Assembly: GCF_965638725.1 (NCBI RefSeq)
Contig: NC_134963.1
Location: forward strand, 317,501-381,500
Direction of reading: 5' to 3'
DNA length: 64,000 nt
Source of the DNA: Aptenodytes patagonicus
Lineage: Eukaryota; Chordata; Aves; Sphenisciformes; Spheniscidae
The position numbers and the translations under genes are program-made. Below the pieces are notes generated by a model. That model worked only from the letters and a program-made list of their open reading frames with translations, did not search any database and was not told the origin of the DNA. Below are positions 59,606 through 64,000 of this stretch, piece after piece (position 1 is the first letter of the stretch; each line of letters starts with the position of its first letter).

Positions 59606-62600
59606 TCTCCCTTTCCCATGTACTAATCTCTTGTTTGGGAATGCTCTGGTATTTAAAGTCCTGGTTTCTCTGGTGTACGAACTTGAAGACTATCTGTCAA
59701 TGCACGTAAATGTTTACTCCCAACTGAGGTGCTGTGCCCCCCTCCCTGTTCCCCTTGTCTGGGGCCAGCACAAGCATTGTAAAGGCAGCCTTACCCTCCT
59801 GTGAGTTTGACCTGCGTTGCTCGGGCTCCTCAGCCTGGGGTTGGCTGTGGCCCAGAGAGCTGGGGCTGGGGGTTTCTCTGTGCACTGACCTGCTCAGGGG
59901 TCCTGATGGTTGCCTGATTTCCTGCCCGGGTTTTTCTGATTTTTTTTTTTTGTTTAGTTGGTTAGTTTTGTTTTTCCTATCAAGAAACTCCAGTATCTTT
60001 GCACTGAGCAGCAAGGGACCGAGTCTCTCAAGGTCAGTTAGAAGAAAATGGCTTCTACTGCTCTCAGTTATGTCTTTCTGGCAGAGAGGATTTGTTGACT
60101 GTTGCCTGCAAGGATGAGATGAAGGGAGTGAGTACCTTCCCAGCCATGATTTCCTCCCACAGCAGGCTGGAGGTGTTGGTAGAGGAACCCCAGGGCCCTG
60201 CAGTAGCTGGGTGAGGGTATCTCATGGTTTAGCTCTGGTCATCCAGCTGCAGTGTGTCTCCAGTGTCTGCTCTGAAAAGCACCATGGCAGCAGAGTGCTT
60301 GGCCAGGACTGCTTTGGAGGGGGTAGAAACCCCAGGGCTGAAATCCAACCCCAAATACAGAGCTGTGCCCTACCCCCAGGCTTTGCAGTCCCACAAGCAC
60401 ATTGCTGGCTCTGAGCTTCTCCTAGGGAAAGGGGCAGTTTTTGTAGGCTTGAACCGGAGATCTGCAAGCTGCCTGTCCAGGCAGGTGTTGGGTCAACATG
60501 GCAGGTGCAGGAGTGTCACTGCATGGGGCTGAGCACAGCCCAGCAGACTTGGCACTTGCTCCCCTGCCTTTCCCCTGGGACTTGGCCCTTCTCCCCCTCC
60601 CTGGTCCAAGGCTCTTCCTGTCTCAGTGCTGGAAAGGCTGGTGGATCTGCTGGGCAAAGATAAGAGCACTCTTTGGGCAGCAGCTTCTGTCCTGTTCTTG
60701 CTTCCTGCAGTATTTTTAACTTCAGTCCAGCCAGAGCAGAGCCCCGGAGTGTGATATACCAAACAGGGCAGGCCTCACCAGCAACACTGCCGCGTTCACA
60801 GGGAATCAGGGCTGTTGGAGGGAGAGACACTTGGCTCTCCCCTCTGACTCCAGCGAGTGCTGCCATGGGCTGGGCCCTTCTGCTCCTCTGGCTCCAGGCC
60901 CGATTCCTCTGTCCCCTTTCCCCCTTTGTATCTGCTCCTCCATCTCTGGCTCTCCCCAGTAGATCTCCCTGAATAGGAAGCACAGTGTTGGCCAGGAATA
61001 GCCAGGCCCTAAATTCTGTTATTAGGCGCTGCATTTGTCTGATTCCCCCCGTGAGGCTTTACAGTCCTGATCAGGGCTTTTCCAGGTGGTGAGTAGGTTG
61101 GCTGGTTCCAGTTACTCACTGTACAGAGCCTCAGTTTAGCCAGTACATGAGCTGCAGGGGCAGGGGAGAGACCCTGGCACAGTGTGGAAGGACAAAGTGA
61201 GGGTGGAAGCCCCTTGGCAGAAATGTGCAAGCTGGACAAGAGCAGTGTCCAACAATGGTGGGGTTTTTTTCTTTCATTCTCCCCTGTATTGGGCTCGTAA
61301 GTGACAGTGGCAGTGTCAGCCTAGGAGCAGGGAAGGGTTCAGCTTGTCTTCAATAACAGGCAGGACCAAGGTGCTTAAGGAGGAAATACAACCTTTCTTT
61401 GTGCGATGTGCTTATCTGAGCAGTGGAGTAGCCTGAAACAGGAGCTTCCTCCAGGTTTTCTGGAGCTGGTTTGCTGCTGTCCGAAGCAGGAGGGCTGCTG
61501 AGTTCTCAGCTTTATCTGTGCTAGCATAACAGGAAACACCTTGCAGTACCTGTCCCCTCTTTTCTTACACTAGTCTTGTCTGTGAGGAGGATGCTCTGTT
61601 GCAAATGAGCCCTGTCCAGCTGGAGGTGTTCCTCTTTCAAACAGATTCATTCCTAGAAGATAATGGAGACCTTTACCCTTTAGCATGGATGTAGAGGAGC
61701 TGACAGCTTTTATCCTGGCATGTGGGCAGAAGTGCTGTGTGCTGGTGAGAGCACAGGGTACTCTGGTCACAGGCAGGCAGGATTGCTGAGGGTGAATCTG
61801 CCCCTGTCCCTCTGGGTGAGGAAGTCTCCATCAGCTCAGTGCACATGACTCCTACATGAAGTCGATAGTCACAAGTCTGTCCTTTACAGAGAGCTGAAGC
61901 CTTTGGCTGCCAGCTGGCGAAGATGGTTCAAGTTGCACTTAAGAAAAAAAAAAAAAAAAGCACAGGAGTGAGGCACCAGAGATGGCTTCTACAGAGGGAC
62001 GGTGGTACCGCTGAAATCACGTCCCCGTGTAGGAGGTTCCCTGCCCAGAGCACTAGAGTTTAGGGGCTGCCTGGAAAGGGATTAGAGACTGACTTTGGGG
62101 GGCACCAGGGATTCAGACTCTGGCCTGGAAGGTGGCATCCGTTTATTAAAGGAGTGTTTTGTACTGCTGCATTGAGCTGCGCAGTAAGTGGAGAAGAGAC
62201 TCCTGAACAAATGTAGCTTGGCCATTTGGCTCTGGCAGTGAGAAGCATGGATAGGAAAGTAATTTAACACCTCCCATCACGCAACCCTCCACAGCCTTCT
62301 ATGCGACCCCTGCACCCTCAGGCACATTCCTGTGCCTCTGCCAAGCTTTGCCTTGCTGAGTGAGCCACTGCAGGGGTGGTGTCCCACTCCGCAGAGCTGT
62401 CCCAGGCTGCAGCTGGGGCTGTCGGTACAACATCTTGGACCTTGTGCCTGACTGGGGAGGGAGCTGTGGCATGAACTCCTTATGTGCCACTGCTGTGCTG
62501 GTCCTGCCTGTGCAGTCCTTGCTGCCTCCCTGCATGCCTCCCCCCAGAGAAGGAGGGGGTCCCACTCTTCGTGCTCTGCAATGGCGTTCCCTGCTCCTCC

Positions 62601-62803
62601 TCACAAACCACGCTGTGCTTTAATGCTGGCTTGCTCCTGCCATGTGACTTCCTCACCTCCTGTTCCATTCCTAGGCTCTTTGTTTCCTGTCCATCTGTTG
62701 GGTTATTATAATATGTATTTTTTTGTAAATTTCTGTTTGAACATTTTGTCATTGTGAACAAAGAAAAATGAAACCTTTTAAAACATATCCATTTTATTAA
62801 ATG

Positions 62804-62837
62804 ATTATTGTTATTATTATTATTATTAATAATAATG
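62804..62837 (+). repeat. TTA/ATA trinucleotide tract
   Basis: (ATT)n passing into (AAT)n, a near-perfect palindrome, about 25 nt before the SEPT5 poly(A) signal. It is AU-rich and could influence polyadenylation or RNA stability. Confidence 0.9.
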
Positions 62838-62861
62838 TTTACTACCTGAATTGATCAGTGA

Positions 62862-62867
62862 AATAAA
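62862..62867 (+). terminator. SEPT5: SEPT5 poly(A) signal
   Basis: AATAAA in GTGAAATAAATAC, downstream of long AT-rich UTR sequence (TTATTATAATATGTA-like) and followed by TCTTTCTGTTTAATTTT. It is the best candidate end of SEPT5 transcripts. Other AATAAA hexamers at about 63262 and at 63820-63825 could serve as alternatives. Confidence 0.65.
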
Positions 62868-63035
62868 TACATTAAAAAACCCCAACCTCTTTCTGTTTAA
62901 TTTTCAGTCCCCTTGAGCAGCATTGGTGATACATTATGGGCAGGAGAGAGCAAAACTGATGGTGTTTCTCCTTTTATCCAGTTCTGTCAGAGCAGGCTCC
63001 AGGCAGGGCTTCCTGCATGGGATTTCTGGCCTGTG

Positions 63036-63095
63036 TTTATGTCAGAAGCTAGACAAGATGATCCTGAAGTTCTTCTATCTTTAAGCTTCCCTAGG
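63036..63095 (+). repeat. Eroded CR1-like 3' end
   Basis: TTATGTCAGAAGCTAGACAA followed by GATGATCCTGAAGTTCTTCT resembles the conserved CR1 LINE 3' region (GGTCAGACTAGATGATC..GGTCCCTTCTGACCTTAAA) of birds and reptiles. There are many differences, so it is an old copy. The assignment is from memory. Confidence 0.5.
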
Positions 63096-63507
63096 AGTGG
63101 TGTCTAAATTAGCCATGGGCAGCTGGGCAGGATTCAGTCCCAGGAAATCCATTTTGTAAGTAGCCAAAGGATCATTGCTGAGTCTGTGCTGCATGCAGAG
63201 CCAGGATGGGTCTGGCTCTAGATCAGTTCCATGCCACACCTGGCCTGAACACCTGCCTGTGAATAAACATAGCTCCAAATGCATGAGATGAGGCTGTTGC
63301 TGAGCAAACTTACCCTGTGGTAGTCAAGCTGCTCCCAAGTGGAAAGCAGGCCCTGCAGGAAAAACTGGGTTCGTTTGTTAGCCTAAGATCTCTTTCCCCC
63401 TCTGCCTGTCTGCCACAGTGAAACAACTGGAATGATCTGCTCCAACTTACTAGAAATTTAAAGCTTAATTATTTTTTTTTTTAGAGCATCAGAGATTTTC
63501 CCTTGGT

Positions 63508-63546
63508 TAGGGCCAAATTCTGCTGTTGTTTACACCCTAAATTCTC
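63508..63546. repeat. Fragment of old palindromic element
   Basis: TAGGGCCAAATTCTGCTGTT followed by GTTTACACCC matches the arm of an ancient palindromic repeat of sauropsids (GGCCAAATTCTGCTCTC..TTACACC). Only one arm is clear. Confidence 0.4.
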
Positions 63547-64000
63547 TTTAATATCAGCGCATTCAGGGCGTTCATCATTTCTGCTCTGTACAATGTGCAC
63601 AGTACAAGATAATAGAGTTGGGCCCAATGGGGCAGCAGTTTTGCAATGTAATTCTGGTGGCCGGCCTTATCCTAAGGAGCATAGCCAATCCCTAGAGTCA
63701 GGCTGATGGCAGAAAAATGTCTGTGAAGGTGCGATGGCCTTGAGAAGACAAGATTCTACCTAAAGGTAGTTTTGACCCTTGGACTTACCTGTTCAAGTAT
63801 TTGTGTAATGCAACTTCTGAATAAAGGATGTCTTTCTTGGTAACTGCAAGCTGCATTTGTCGAGAGCTGCTAACTCACTTGGCTATCAAAAGAGCAGTTC
63901 CTTGGAGCACTATCTTTCCCAGTCTGTTGTCCTTCCTGTGAATCTAACTAGTTTATTTTTATGTAGACAGTGAAATGCCAAAAGTTATATTTTACCCATA

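Larger units (their letters stand above)
59271..62885 (+). other. SEPT5: SEPT5 3' UTR
   Basis: About 3.6 kb from the stop codon to the AATAAA at 62862-62867. Its 3' portion (from about 62600) is AT-rich and typical of a conserved UTR end. No GP1BB-like leucine-rich coding sequence is present, although GP1BB follows SEPT5 in mammals. A donor-like CAG|GTACTC lies 8 nt after the stop and an acceptor-like TTTTAAAG ends at 59549, so a 272-nt UTR intron is possible. The other open frames here have no recognisable content. Confidence 0.65.
62890..64000. other. SEPT5 downstream flank
   Basis: No gene was recognised. The region carries a CR1-like fragment, a partial palindromic-element remnant, a T run at about 63472-63482, and another AATAAA (63820-63825). 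If SEPT5 uses the distal signal, this is further 3' UTR. Confidence 0.5.

Noticed and set aside
61941..61960. A run of 16 A, considered as the tail of a retrocopy
   Set aside because: No gene-like sequence precedes it and no flanking target-site duplication was seen. It lies in the SEPT5 3' UTR.

Overview
The window is vertebrate nuclear DNA and fits a bird best. It has spliced septin genes with GT-AG introns, a CpG-island promoter, few recognisable transposons, eroded CR1/L3-like and palindromic remnants of the kind found in sauropsids, and no Alu, B1 or L1 sequence. I cannot name the species, and a non-avian reptile is not excluded.

Layout on the + strand: (1) 1-4068 is the 3' end of a SEPT2-group septin gene, meaning intron sequence and the last coding exon, followed by UTR and flank. 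(2) About 4.7-14.7 kb is AT-rich with no recognised gene, apart from a candidate terminal exon and a good poly(A) site at 11.86-12.65 kb. (3) A strong CpG island at 14.75-15.4 kb holds the distal promoter and first exon of SEPT5 (septin 5), followed by an 11-nt microexon. (4) 15.3-51.4 kb is SEPT5 intron, unusually long. It contains a second promoter and alternative first exon at 46.19 kb and a candidate early terminal exon at 18.46 kb. (5) 51.36-59.27 kb carries the ten common coding exons of SEPT5. (6) 59.27 to about 62.9 kb is the SEPT5 3' UTR, followed by downstream flank to 64 kb.

Exons 1a and 2 plus exons 3-12 give a 369-residue septin. Exon 1b plus exons 3-12 gives 381 residues. All splice phases agree, and the P-loop, DTPG and AKAD motifs are intact. 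Septins are GTP-binding proteins that assemble into membrane-associated filaments. SEPT5 is enriched in neurons and platelets and acts in exocytosis. The two genes are same-strand paralogues about 11 kb apart, and both end in a short phase-0 exon coding LRRMQEM, which suggests an old tandem arrangement.

I found no bacterial-type, selfish or otherwise exotic system. The most interesting points concern transcript structure: two promoters 31 kb apart, a microexon, a possible 43-residue truncated product, possible 3' UTR introns in both paralogues, and an orphan terminal exon between the genes. The many other open reading frames, up to 256 codons, look like chance.
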